Below are positions 17,473-26,072 of a DNA stretch of 64,000 nt, in pieces (the first letter of the stretch is position 1; the number at the start of each line of letters is the position of its first letter). A model generated the notes under the pieces. That model did not search any database. It saw only the letters and a list, made by a program, of their open reading frames with translations, and had not been told where the DNA came from. This stretch comes from Prevotella histicola JCM 15637 = DNF00424 (lineage in GTDB: Bacteria > Bacteroidota > Bacteroidia > Bacteroidales > Bacteroidaceae): positions 1-64,000 of the forward strand of contig NZ_BAJX01000008.1 in NCBI RefSeq assembly GCF_000613925.1, written 5' to 3'. Both the position numbers and the translations under genes were made by a program.

Positions 17473-18342
17473 TTAACCAATAATCTTCTCTCCTAACAGT
17501 TCCTTAATAAGTCCTTCTACATCCTCATCTGAGCCTGTGAGTGTCTTGCTCTCTTTGGCTTGGAAGACTATGTTCTGAACTGATTTAACCTTGGTTGGTG
17601 AACCAGATAGACCACATTGAACCTCGTCACCATCCACATCGGCAACTGACCATTGGTTCAATGTAAGGTAAGGACGTTCCTCGTAGAGGTTCGACCATGG
17701 TTCATCGCCTTTACGTTCCATAGGACAAGTAGCGTACTTGTACTTCATTACGAGCTTAGCATTGCAAGGACGCGCTGGAGCAGCAGTACCATTTACGGTG
17801 ATAAGTACTGGAAGTGGAGCGACAACGGTCTCAACACCACCATCAATATGCCGACGGATAGTAGCCTTACTGTCCTCAATCTTCAGAATCTCTTCAGCGT
17901 ATGTTACCTGATTTAACCCTAATTTCTGTGCAACCTGTGGTCCTACCTGTGCCGTATCACCATCAATAGCCTGTCGACCACCAATGATAATATCCACATT
18001 GCCGATCTTCTTCACGGCAGTAGCCAATGCATAAGAAGTAGCGAGCGTATCAGCACCTGCAAACTTACGGTCAGTCAGCAACCAACCAGTGTCTGCACCG
18101 CGATAAAGTCCTTGTCGAATGATCTCTCCAGCACGTGGAGGTCCCATGGTAAGTATTCCTACGGTGGAGCCAGGATTCTGCTCTTTCAGTCTCAGAGCCT
18201 GCTCCAAAGCGTTTAGGTCTTCGGGATTAAAGATAGCAGGCAGCGCAGCACGGTTCACCGTTCCCTCGGCTGTCATGGCATCTTTTCCCACGTTTCTTGT
18301 GTCAGGTACCTGCTTGGCAAGTACAACAATGTTCAAACTCAT
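17473..18342 (-). CDS. etfB: Electron transfer flavoprotein, beta subunit
   Basis: Beta subunit (289 residues) of ETF, binding AMP or, in bifurcating types, a second FAD. It opens MSLNIVVLAKQVPDTRNVG and carries ALEQALRLKE, LTMGPPRAGEIIRQGLYRGAD, DIIIGGRQAIDGDTAQVGPQ (nucleotide-binding region) and PARPCNAKLVMKYKYA. First gene of the leftward etfB-etfA-acd operon. I see no caveat except the 161-base gap to etfA, which is filled with repeat sequence. Confidence 0.95.
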   Translation of the reverse strand: MSLNIVVLAKQVPDTRNVGKDAMTAEGTVNRAALPAIFNPEDLNALEQALRLKEQNPGSTVGILTMGPPRAGEIIRQGLYRGADTGWLLTDRKFAGADTLATSYALATAVKKIGNVDIIIGGRQAIDGDTAQVGPQVAQKLGLNQVTYAEEILKIEDSKATIRRHIDGGVETVVAPLPVLITVNGTAAPARPCNAKLVMKYKYATCPMERKGDEPWSNLYEERPYLTLNQWSVADVDGDEVQCGLSGSPTKVKSVQNIVFQAKESKTLTGSDEDVEGLIKELLGEKIIG

Positions 18343-18389
18343 AAATATAATAATGTGTTATTTAGAAATTTCTGTCACGTGATTGGTGG

Positions 18390-18397
18390 CAAAAGTA
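18390..18397 (-). promoter_or_regulatory. -7 box of etfB-etfA-acd
   Basis: Minus-strand TACTTTTG (CAAAAGTA on plus), 47 bases before the etfB ATG. Confidence 0.55.
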
Positions 18398-18656
18398 CTG
18401 TTTTTTTGCAACATGAACAAATAAAACAAACAAAAACGTCCCACCCAATAGCTCCTCGCTTCATTGTTCTGGAATGTTTTATGAATGAGGTATTGATGCT
18501 TATATGCTAAGGAACTCTACAGCTGATAATGGGAGAAAATACCACGTTGTACATGTGAATACAGGATAAGTCATATAAGGAAAAGAAGCTGTTGTTTAAC
18601 GATGTGATAAAGGTTTAGGTGCTCTTTTTTGTAAAATGAATTCCTTGTTGAATTTT

Positions 18657-18897
18657 AAAAGGGCGTCTTTTGCATTCTAAAAGATGCCCTTTTGCGTGGT
18701 AAAAGATGCCCTTTTGATGTGTAAAAGGTGCCCTTTTGCAACGTAAAAGACGCCCTTTTGCAAGCCCATCTGTAACTGTCTGATAACGTATAAGTTACAA
18801 ATGGAGAAAAAGATGGATTTTTCTTGTTTGAGAGTTTTCTGTGTTCTTTAAACTGTAAGATTATTTCATTATTCCTAATTCATCTCACCTTATATGA
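18657..18897 (+). repeat. 22-bp palindrome array, family A copy 2, with conserved tail
   Basis: Five units begin at 18657, 18679, 18701, 18723 and 18745, each AAAAG-NNNNN-CTTTT plus a 7-base linker. From 18763 the tail (AGCCCATCTGTAACTGTCTG, later GTAAGATTATTTCATTATT and CTCACCTTAT) matches copy 3 at 60111-60240 closely and copy 1 more weakly. It lies in the 700-base divergent gap between etfB and dnaG and faces dnaG, ending about 130 bases before its promoter. Confidence 0.88.
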
Positions 18898-19027
18898 TAA
18901 CGTAAGCCTATTTAAATCCTTTGCTACATAATGATGAATCCTTATTTGACAACTTTCTCCTTGTTGTTCGTATCCTTTCGCCCTTATCTTTTTCCTGTTC
19001 TTGTTTTGTCATATCCGTTGTTTATGC

Positions 19028-19035
19028 TATCTTTG
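19028..19035 (+). promoter_or_regulatory. -7 box of dnaG
   Basis: TATCTTTG ends 7 bases before the ATG at 19043, so the dnaG transcript would begin at or just before the start codon. This placement excludes the in-frame upstream start at 19001. Confidence 0.7.
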
Positions 19036-19042
19036 TAGCACA

Positions 19043-20971
19043 ATGATTGACAGACCAACAGTAGATAGGATTTTAGATGCGGCGAATATCGTTGATGTTG
19101 TCAGCGATTTCGTCTCTTTGCGTAAGGCTGGAACAAGCTATAAAGGCTTGTGTCCTTTTCACGATGACCGTACACCTTCATTCTCTGTTAGTCCAGTGAA
19201 AGGTGTTTACAAGTGCTTTTCATGTGGAGCAGCAGGGAATGTTGTGAAGTTCATAATGGAACATGAGCAGATGACTTATCCCGAAGCTTTGAAGTGGCTT
19301 GCGAACAAATACCATATAGAAGTGCATGAACGGGAACTGTCAACGGAGGAGAAGCAGCAGGAAAGTGAGCGAGAATCAATGTTCTTGGTCAACGAATGGG
19401 CTGCAAAGTACTTTGAGAATATCCTCCACAACGATGTTGATGGTATGGCGATAGGAATGCAATACTTTCGCAGTCGTGGTTTCCGGGATGATATTATTCG
19501 TAAGTTCCAGTTGGGTTTCTGCCTTTCGGGACGTCATAGCTTTGCTGATGCAGCCTTAAAAAGCGGCTATCAGCGAGACTTTTTGGTGAAGACTGGACTC
19601 TGCTTTGAACGTGAGAATGGCGAATTGATTGACCGATTCAACGGTAGAGTGATGTTCCCATGGATCGGTGTGAGTGGAAAGGTGACTGCTTTCGGTGGTC
19701 GTTTACTGGATTCTCGTACGAAAGGTGTCAGTCAGAAGTACGTCAATTCTCCCGATAGTGTTATCTATCACAAGGAAAGAGAGCTGTATGGAATCTTCCA
19801 AGCCAAGAAAGCTATAGCCAAACATGACCTTGTCTATATGGTGGAAGGTTATACGGATGTTATCTCTATGCACCAGTGTGGTATAGAGAATGTCGTTGCC
19901 AACAGTGGAACAGCACTCTCTGTTTATCAGATTCGCATGCTCCATCGCTTTACATCAAACATCGTTTTGCTCTATGATGGTGATGAAGCAGGTAAACATG
20001 CTGCCTTACGTGGAACGGATATGCTACTGTCTGAGGGGATGAACGTAAAGGTTCTGTTGCTCCCAGACGGTAAAGATCCGGATGAATTCGCACGCAGTCA
20101 TAGTGCAGAAAGCTTCAGGCAGTACATTGAAGAGAACCAGACGGACTTCATAGTCTTTAAGATTAATGTCTTGTTGCAAGGTGTTACAGATCCTGTTAAG
20201 CGGTCGGAAGCCGTGGGTTCTATTGTACAAAGCATCTCAGTCATTAAAGATCCCATACTCCGTGATACGTATATTCGTGAGTGTTCCAACAGAACTGGTG
20301 TTCCAGAACGTACACTGATGGAGCAGATGAACCGTAATATTCATAGCAATCGAGAGCAACAAACGCGTGAATGGCAGCAACAACGTGCGGAAGAACAGAC
20401 GAAGAAGCCTTCTTCTCTGTCTACTCCTGTCCACATGGTGTCACATGTTGAGCAGATGTTGATGCAGGCTGTGGTGCGTGATGGAGATAAAATTATCATT
20501 CGAAATGCTAAGGATGAATCCACAGGACAGGTGTATAATCTGACTGTAGCACAGTATATAGCTTATGACCTTGGACTTGATAATCTGTGTTTTTCAAACC
20601 CAATCTTTACTCAAATGCTGAATGAAGCAGTTGAACATAGCGGTGAAGAAGGGTTTAAGGCAGAGGAATACTTTACCCAGCATGCTGATATGAACATTGC
20701 ATCGGTGGCTGTAAAGTTAAGTGTTGACAGGTTCCAGCTCTCTGAGAGTCTGCAGGTGAAAGAGACAGAGGCAACCTTGCGTGATCGGGTGATGCATCTT
20801 ATTGGGGATTTCCGACTTGATTATATAGACCATCATTTGAAGGAACTGATGACACAGATGGCCACAACGAAGGACATGGCAGAACTGATGAAGATCATGG
20901 AGGAAATAAAGAAGCTACAGGACGTGCGCAACGTGCTGGCTAAGAAGTTAGGAAGTGATATTCTTATATAA
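19043..20971 (+). CDS. dnaG: DNA primase
   Basis: Makes RNA primers for replication and works with the replicative helicase. The 642-residue product has the CHC2 zinc ribbon (CPFHDDRTPSFSVSP then YKCFSCGAAGNVVKF, about residues 40-75), the DnaG catalytic core (QYFRSRGFRDDIIRKFQLGF; GRVMFPWIGVSGKVTAFGGR) and the TOPRIM domain with acidic residues in VYMVEGYTDVISMHQ, LLYDGDEAGKHAALRG and LLPDGKDPDEF. A Gln-rich linker (REQQTREWQQQRAEEQ) precedes the helicase-interacting C-terminal domain. The start is MIDRPTVDRIL at 19043. Confidence 0.96.
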   Translation: MIDRPTVDRILDAANIVDVVSDFVSLRKAGTSYKGLCPFHDDRTPSFSVSPVKGVYKCFSCGAAGNVVKFIMEHEQMTYPEALKWLANKYHIEVHERELSTEEKQQESERESMFLVNEWAAKYFENILHNDVDGMAIGMQYFRSRGFRDDIIRKFQLGFCLSGRHSFADAALKSGYQRDFLVKTGLCFERENGELIDRFNGRVMFPWIGVSGKVTAFGGRLLDSRTKGVSQKYVNSPDSVIYHKERELYGIFQAKKAIAKHDLVYMVEGYTDVISMHQCGIENVVANSGTALSVYQIRMLHRFTSNIVLLYDGDEAGKHAALRGTDMLLSEGMNVKVLLLPDGKDPDEFARSHSAESFRQYIEENQTDFIVFKINVLLQGVTDPVKRSEAVGSIVQSISVIKDPILRDTYIRECSNRTGVPERTLMEQMNRNIHSNREQQTREWQQQRAEEQTKKPSSLSTPVHMVSHVEQMLMQAVVRDGDKIIIRNAKDESTGQVYNLTVAQYIAYDLGLDNLCFSNPIFTQMLNEAVEHSGEEGFKAEEYFTQHADMNIASVAVKLSVDRFQLSESLQVKETEATLRDRVMHLIGDFRLDYIDHHLKELMTQMATTKDMAELMKIMEEIKKLQDVRNVLAKKLGSDILI

Positions 20972-20991
20972 GTGAGAAGGAACGGAAAGAA

Positions 20992-22412
20992 ATGATTTAC
21001 ATCCATTGGATATCCCTCGTCTTCTACACGACTATCATCATTGTAGCGATGATACGTGTGCTGATGGACAACCGGCAGCCTGCCAAAACGATGGCATGGA
21101 TGCTGGTGCTGACGTTTATACCAATGCTTGGAATCGTGCTTTACTTCTTCTTTGGACAGAACACACGTAAGGAACGCAAGATCTGGCAGCACAGTATGGA
21201 CCAGTTAACAAAGCGTTCTATGCTGGAGTTTGCAGAGCAGAAACGCTTGCAATTGCCTGGTAAGTATCGGTCACTTATCAGTCTTTTCATGAACCAGAAC
21301 TGGGCATTACCTTTCAAAAACAATAAGGTGGAAATCTATACCTCGGGTTATGAGTTCTTCCCAGCCTTGTTGATGGAGATTGGAAAGGCAGAACATCACA
21401 TCCATCTTATTACGTTTATATTTGAGAATGATCCCTTGGGTCGCATCATCGCTGACGCCCTTATAGACAAGGCAGACAGGGAGTTGAAGTGCGTATTATC
21501 TATGATGACGTGGGCTCATGGCGTATGAAGGAGCGTTTTATAGACAAGATGCGTGCTGAAGGTATTGAGGCTCACCCTTTCATGGCTGTACGTTTTCCGG
21601 TGCTGACAAGTAGGGTGAACTATCGAAACCACCGTAAGATCTGCGTCATTGATGGTGAAGTGGGCTTTATTGGTGGTATGAATATTGCGAAACGCTACGT
21701 GAAAGGAACAGGAAAGCAGGCTTGGCGTGATACACATGTGAAGATAAAGGGGGCGGCAGTGTATGGTTTGCAAAGGGCTTTCTTGGTGGATTGGTTCTTC
21801 GTATGTAGGGCTTTGATAACTGACCGCAGCTATTATCCAGAGATAATAACCGAGGAGAACGACTGTTTGGCTCAGATTGTCACGAGCAGTCCGACGAGTC
21901 TTTGGCCTGAAATAGAGCAAGGTTATGTAAGCGTACTGTGTAGTGCAAAGCATTATGTATATATGGAAACCCCCTATTTCTTGCCTACTGATCCTATTCT
22001 CTTTGCTATGCGAACGGCTGCTTTGTCGGGAGTTGATGTGCGTTTGATGATACCTTATAAGACAGATACAAAGATTGTTGAGTGGGCTTCACGTTCGTAT
22101 GTCATGGAAACAGTCAAGGCTGGTGTGAAGGTTTTCCTGTATAAAGCAGGGTTTAATCATTCAAAGTTGTTGGTATCAGATGATGCTGTTGCCACAATAG
22201 GATCAACGAATGTGGACTTCCGTAGCTTTGAAAACGCCTTTGAATCGAATGCTTTCTTCTATGATGAAAGTATTGCTAAGGAGGTAAAAGAAATCTTCCT
22301 TCGTGATCAGAGTGAGAGTATTGCATTGGAAGATGTGAGGAGTCTTACTGACAGACCATTCCTACAGCGACTTTGGGAGTCGATAGTAAGACTGTTGAGC
22401 CCGTTACTTTAA
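20992..22412 (+). CDS. cls: Cardiolipin synthase, one frameshift
   Basis: Inner-membrane phospholipase-D-family enzyme that condenses phosphatidylglycerol into cardiolipin. Two N-terminal membrane helices (HWISLVFYTTIIIVAMIRVL, MAWMLVLTFIPMLGIVLYFF) precede two HKD catalytic motifs: NYRNHRKICVIDGEVGFIGG and FNHSKLLVSDDAVATIGSTN. Total length near 474 is normal. The frame breaks at 21489, where AAGTGCGT should read AAGGTGCGT to give ELKVRIIYDDVGSW; one G is missing. It starts 20 bases after dnaG and is probably co-transcribed with it. The 3' end faces rsmD across a family C repeat array. Confidence 0.92.
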
Positions 22413-22482
22413 GGCTCTTTTTTATACCCTTTTCTTGTTGGAATATTGATGAGAGAAGAAAGGGTAGTAAGTTCTCTCACAT

Positions 22483-22570
22483 AAAAAGGTCGACCTTTTT
22501 CGTCAAAAGGGTCGACCTTTTCAAGAAAAACCGTCGACCCTTTTTGAGAAAAGAGGCCGACGGTTGTCTT
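22483..22570. repeat. 22-bp palindrome array, family C (four units) between convergent genes
   Basis: Four palindromes centred at 22491/22492, 22513/22514, 22535/22536 and about 22557/22558, exactly 22 bases apart. The core is AAAAGGGTCGACCTTTT (SalI-type GTCGAC centre); the last unit is degenerate (AGAGGCCGACGG). It fills the gap between the cls stop (22412) and the rsmD stop (22569), so both transcripts would read into it; each unit can form a hairpin followed by T residues. Confidence 0.88.
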
Positions 22571-23099
22571 ATTTGAACAATGAGAAGTTCACACTACCGT
22601 AGCTTCTATGTTCAATAAAATGTGGGTTAGAAGAGAAATCATTGTGCTTGCCATGCTCGAAAACAAGCAGTCCATCTTCCTTCAATAAGTCGTGTTGGAA
22701 GATGAGATCAGGGATTGTTGAAAGCTCTGGAAGGGCATAAGGAGGATCGGCAAAGATGAGATCGAACTTCTGATGGCAGCTTTTGAGGAATCGGAATACG
22801 TCACCTTTTATTAATATATGCTCTTCTGCACCTATTTTCTCCATACATTGGCTGATGAAACGAGCGTGATCTCGGTCCTTTTCAACGCTTACCACTTGCT
22901 TACAACCACGTGAAAGAAGCTCTAATGATATGCTCCCCGTACCTGAAAATAGGTCTAATGCCGTTGTATCCTCCCAATCAATGTACCCGTTAATCACGTT
23001 AAAGATGTTCTCTTTGGCGAAGTCTGTCGTTGGTCGAGCTTTGAAAGTACGTGGAATATCAAAGTGTCTGCCTTTATATTTTCCTGTGATGATTCTCAT
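22569..23099 (-). CDS. rsmD: 16S rRNA (guanine-966-N2) methyltransferase
   Basis: SAM-dependent methyltransferase acting on 16S rRNA G966. The 176-residue protein begins MRIITGKYKGRHFDIP and has the SAM-binding motif ALDLFSGTGSISLELLSRG and the catalytic NPPY-class motif FADPPYALPEL. Length and order match RsmD. It lies 15 bases after the DUF3822 gene, the pairing usual in Bacteroidetes. Its stop codon abuts the family C repeat array. Confidence 0.94.
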   Translation of the reverse strand: MRIITGKYKGRHFDIPRTFKARPTTDFAKENIFNVINGYIDWEDTTALDLFSGTGSISLELLSRGCKQVVSVEKDRDHARFISQCMEKIGAEEHILIKGDVFRFLKSCHQKFDLIFADPPYALPELSTIPDLIFQHDLLKEDGLLVFEHGKHNDFSSNPHFIEHRSYGSVNFSLFK

Positions 23100-23114
23100 T
23101 TCTTCTTGTCTTTA

Positions 23115-23927
23115 TCAATCCAAATAGATTGCTTTCATGTCGTAAGGAATATTCTTTTGCTTTGCAATAGAATTATTATTGAAGTCAGCTTCAGGGCTGA
23201 TTACCCTGCAATACTGCAGATGTTGCTTTATCTGTGTGGTCAACCAGTCTTCATGAGGCATACTTCCAAGGAGATAAAGCTCGTCCTTCTCAGCCTCCAT
23301 TCCCGTTAGTTTCCAGATGTAAAGCAGATAATAGAGTATGTCATGAGCATGTGTCGTAACAAAAGAGTTGCTGAATCGGAAACGGTTCTGTTGGAAACAA
23401 AAGACCTCCAGTTGCTTTTCATGGAAGTAAGCATACAGCTTTCGCCGTGTTCCAGAGAAAGAACGCCGGTAGCAATGGGTCCATACTGATTGCATGAGAG
23501 GCTGGATGCGTATGTCCTGAAAGTGATCATCAATAACTAGTTTCAAGTCTTTATTGATGGAGAAGACCGCAACGGCATTCAGATCGGGTAGTACACTGGA
23601 AAGAATTTCCTCGCTCCCATTCTGGTGATAAGTATGATGATAAAGAGCCTCGACGTCCTGCCCTGCATACTCATCTGTCGGCACAAGCATCACTGGAGCA
23701 TCCAGTTCAATCAGCACACGTTTGTATCCACTCTGCAATAACTCCGATACATGAAAGGCTTCTCGTAGGTTAGCCGCTATTGAAATACCAGCATTCATGT
23801 GGTAAGGCTCATAGACGAGCTGTCCACTCTCTTGTGGATCACCCACTGAAAACGCCATGTTGTCCTTACAAATCCTTATTGTAAGGCGGAGTTTCTTATC
23901 AGAGATATTGTTTGTTGTGTCTGCCAT
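23115..23927 (-). CDS. DUF3822 family protein (ASKHA-like fold suspected)
   Basis: A 270-residue cytoplasmic protein. I start it at ATG 23927 (MADTTNNISDKKLRL); the upstream in-frame start lies inside a -7 box. It resembles the Bacteroidetes DUF3822 family: KLRLTIRICKDNMAFSVGD near the N-terminus, VMLVPTDEY in the middle, and SNSFVTTHAHDILYYLLYIW plus LYLLGSMPHEDWLTTQIKQ at the C-terminus, recalling two half-domains like those of PilM/FtsA-type proteins. That fold idea is my inference. It is always seen near rsmD and here precedes it in one operon; function unknown. Confidence 0.8.
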   Translation of the reverse strand: MADTTNNISDKKLRLTIRICKDNMAFSVGDPQESGQLVYEPYHMNAGISIAANLREAFHVSELLQSGYKRVLIELDAPVMLVPTDEYAGQDVEALYHHTYHQNGSEEILSSVLPDLNAVAVFSINKDLKLVIDDHFQDIRIQPLMQSVWTHCYRRSFSGTRRKLYAYFHEKQLEVFCFQQNRFRFSNSFVTTHAHDILYYLLYIWKLTGMEAEKDELYLLGSMPHEDWLTTQIKQHLQYCRVISPEADFNNNSIAKQKNIPYDMKAIYLD

Positions 23928-23957
23928 TATGTGTGTAACATACTGTTTATGTGTCTG

Positions 23958-23965
23958 CAAACTTA
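23958..23965 (-). promoter_or_regulatory. -7 box of DUF3822-rsmD
   Basis: Minus-strand TAAGTTTG (CAAACTTA on plus), 30 bases before the ATG at 23927. Confidence 0.65.
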
Positions 23966-24075
23966 CTCATTTTTTTTCAGTTATCCTTGCTAAATTCTTG
24001 ATAAATGTCTTCTTATGGATTCCCCTAAAGTGTAAAAAAGGGTTTTAATGGTGTGAGTTTATCATAAAAAAGCAA

Positions 24076-24083
24076 TAACTTTG
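24076..24083 (+). promoter_or_regulatory. -7 box of lrgAB
   Basis: TAACTTTG about 70 bases before the lrgA ATG. It is divergent from the DUF3822 promoter. Confidence 0.65.
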
Positions 24084-24152
24084 CAGATGATTTTGCAGTC
24101 GAAACTATTCTTTTAACCACTGAAAGGTCGTTGAGAATAAGAACTATTTTAC

Positions 24153-24659
24153 ATGGCAATACAATTTTTCGTCATCTTCGGGTGCTTGGCATTGGGAGAA
24201 TTTGTTGTATGGGCGACAGGAATAAAGCTGCCGTCCAGTATTATTGGTATGCTGTTTCTAACCTTTTTCCTTAAGGTGGGATGGGTGAAACTGTCGTGGA
24301 TAGAGAAGCTTTCACAGCTCCTCATAGCCAATCTGGGCTTCTTCTTTGTACCACCTGGGGTGGCTTTGATTCTTTATTTGGATGTTATCCAGCGTGAATG
24401 GTTCCCCATTCTTATGGCAACAGTGGTCAGTACGGTACTCGTTTTGGTTGTTACGGGACAGATGCACCAGATGATTATCAAGCTTGAACGCCAGCTGACA
24501 GCACTTGACTTGCTGCATCATCGTGCGCATGCAGCGAAGGTAAAGGAGATGAAGGAGACTTTAGATGAGTTTGATACCTTGGTAGAAGAGGAAGAATTAC
24601 GGAAGGTGAAGGCCTTGCGAGGTGAGGATTTGACAGATGAAGAGGAGGCAAAATCATGA
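24153..24659 (+). CDS. lrgA: CidA/LrgA-family holin-like membrane protein
   Basis: Small membrane protein (168 residues) with four predicted helices (FFVIFGCLALGEFVVWATG; SSIIGMLFLTFFLKVGWV; LLIANLGFFFVPPGVALILY; FPILMATVVSTVLVLVVTG). The motif LPSSIIGMLFL followed by FFVPPGVAL is characteristic of LrgA/CidA. About 60 extra C-terminal residues form a charged, likely coiled-coil tail (LERQLTALDLLHHRAHAAKV, ETLDEFDTLVEEEELRKV) absent from the ~130-residue typical members. It overlaps lrgB by four bases. The pair is linked in other bacteria to control of autolysis and to pyruvate or glycolate-type transport. Confidence 0.85.
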   Translation: MAIQFFVIFGCLALGEFVVWATGIKLPSSIIGMLFLTFFLKVGWVKLSWIEKLSQLLIANLGFFFVPPGVALILYLDVIQREWFPILMATVVSTVLVLVVTGQMHQMIIKLERQLTALDLLHHRAHAAKVKEMKETLDEFDTLVEEEELRKVKALRGEDLTDEEEAKS

Positions 24660-25381
24660 TGGATATAGACTTATTTGAGCAGGGAAGAGACATCTTCTCC
24701 AACCAATACGTAATCTTAGCATTGACATTTGCAGTGTTTTTCTTTATAAAACGTCTGCAACGCCGTACAGGATGGATGCTTCTCAACCCCATCTTGATAG
24801 CCATTGTGCTCATCATTATTTATCTGAAGATAACTGGAGTATCGTTTGAAATCTATAAAACAGATGCACAACTCATCGATTTTTGGCTCAAACCAGCTGT
24901 CGTAGCATTGGGTGTTCCTCTCTATTTGCAGCTTGATGCCATCAAACGTCTGTGGCTTCCAATCGTCTTGTCACAGCTTGTCGGTTGTTTAGTAGGTATC
25001 GTCAGTGTTGTAACAGTGGCGAAACTCTGTGGTGCATCAGATGTTATTATTCTTTCAATGGCTAGTAAGTCTGTCACAACACCTATCGCAATGGAGGTCA
25101 CACAGAGCCTCGGAGGTATCCCTTCTCTTACGGCTGCTGTCGTTGTCATTACTGGTATTATTGGTGCACTGGTTGGTTTCAAGGCTTTATCCTTGGGACA
25201 TGTCAACAGTCCGATAGCCCAAGGACTGTCTATGGGAGCTGCTTCTCATGCCGTAGGAGCTTCTACAGCCATGGCATATAGCAGTAAGTACGGAGCTTTT
25301 GCCAGCCTTGGTATCACGTTGAATGGTATCTTTACGGCTCTGCTTACACCTACAGTGCTTCGCCTGATGGGTATCATTTGA
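24656..25381 (+). CDS. lrgB: LrgB/CidB-family membrane protein
   Basis: Partner of LrgA: 241 residues, about seven to eight membrane helices. The family core is present (LWLPIVLSQLVGCLVGIVSV, SMASKSVTTPIAMEVTQSLG, SMGAASHAVGASTAMAYSS). Translation is coupled to lrgA through an ATGA overlap. A terminator follows about 70 bases downstream, so the operon is just lrgAB. Confidence 0.93.
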   Translation: MMDIDLFEQGRDIFSNQYVILALTFAVFFFIKRLQRRTGWMLLNPILIAIVLIIIYLKITGVSFEIYKTDAQLIDFWLKPAVVALGVPLYLQLDAIKRLWLPIVLSQLVGCLVGIVSVVTVAKLCGASDVIILSMASKSVTTPIAMEVTQSLGGIPSLTAAVVVITGIIGALVGFKALSLGHVNSPIAQGLSMGAASHAVGASTAMAYSSKYGAFASLGITLNGIFTALLTPTVLRLMGII

Positions 25382-25451
25382 TTCTTATTTCTAAGTTTTT
25401 GACCTGTAAAGCAGTTATTTGCAGATTTATAAGAGCTTTATTTGAAGATAG

Positions 25452-25500
25452 AAAAGACATTCTTTTGCATTGCAGAAGGATGTCTTTTTTATTTTTTTTT
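25452..25500 (+). terminator. Terminator of lrgAB
   Basis: Stem AAAGACAT (25453-25460) with ATGTCTTT (25480-25487), extended by TCTTTTGC/GCAGAAGGA-type pairs, followed by a long T-rich run (TTTATTTTTTTTT). Confidence 0.85.
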
Positions 25501-25633
25501 GGACTTGGTCAATTGCCTGTAGGTCATTAGATATATCATAGACTGTCTGAATTAAGTTCTCTGTTATCCCCTAAGCGGTAAGTGATAGATTTATCTTTTT
25601 TGTGAAAACGTTATTGATACTCGAGAAAAACGT

Positions 25634-25641
25634 TAACTTTG
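25634..25641 (+). promoter_or_regulatory. -7 box of the small secreted Cys protein gene
   Basis: TAACTTTG, 39 bases before the ATG at 25681. It lies inside the longer open frame from 25602 and thus argues for the later start. Confidence 0.65.
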
Positions 25642-25680
25642 TAAACGTTTTCCCTATTATTAACGAATATAAACAAAGCA

Positions 25681-26027
25681 TGAAGAATTATTTTTCTTTT
25701 CTCTTTCTGGTAGCAATGCTGTTAGGAACAAGTAGTTTTACTTATGAAACAGTGGCTACAAACAGTACAGAATATGTCAGCATAAAGAAACATAAGAAGC
25801 ATAAAAGTAGGAGAACCCGTCAACGTGCAAAGACACATAAACTTGAGAATCGTAGACGTGGATACACTCGTTCTGCCAACGTCGGACAGGCAGTATATAT
25901 CACTCCGACAGGTTCATGCTATCATTCAAGAACTTCTTGTCCTGCTTTATGGCGTGGAAATTACTCTCGAATATCTTTAAGTTCTGCACAGAATGAAGGT
26001 TATCGGGCGTGTTCAAGATGTTACTAA
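25681..26027 (+). CDS. Small basic secreted protein with C-terminal YH-C-GY-CSRC motif
   Basis: A 115-residue protein with a clear signal peptide from the chosen ATG (FSFLFLVAMLLGTSSFTYE). A very basic middle (KKHKKHKSRRTRQRAKTHK) could bind nucleic acid or cell-surface polymer. The C-terminus (VYITPTGSCYHSRTSCPAL, then ISLSSAQNEGYRACSRCY) matches a small domain with conserved Tyr-His, Cys and Gly-Tyr-x-x-Cys-x-x-Cys, found at the ends of secreted nucleases and alone; it is likely a metal-binding knuckle. It lies 45 bases before a lipoprotein endonuclease gene, so a joint role in DNA use is possible but unproven. Confidence 0.8.
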
Positions 26028-26072
26028 TGTTTATGAATCCTTTTTAATGATAAGCGATATAATAACTGACTA

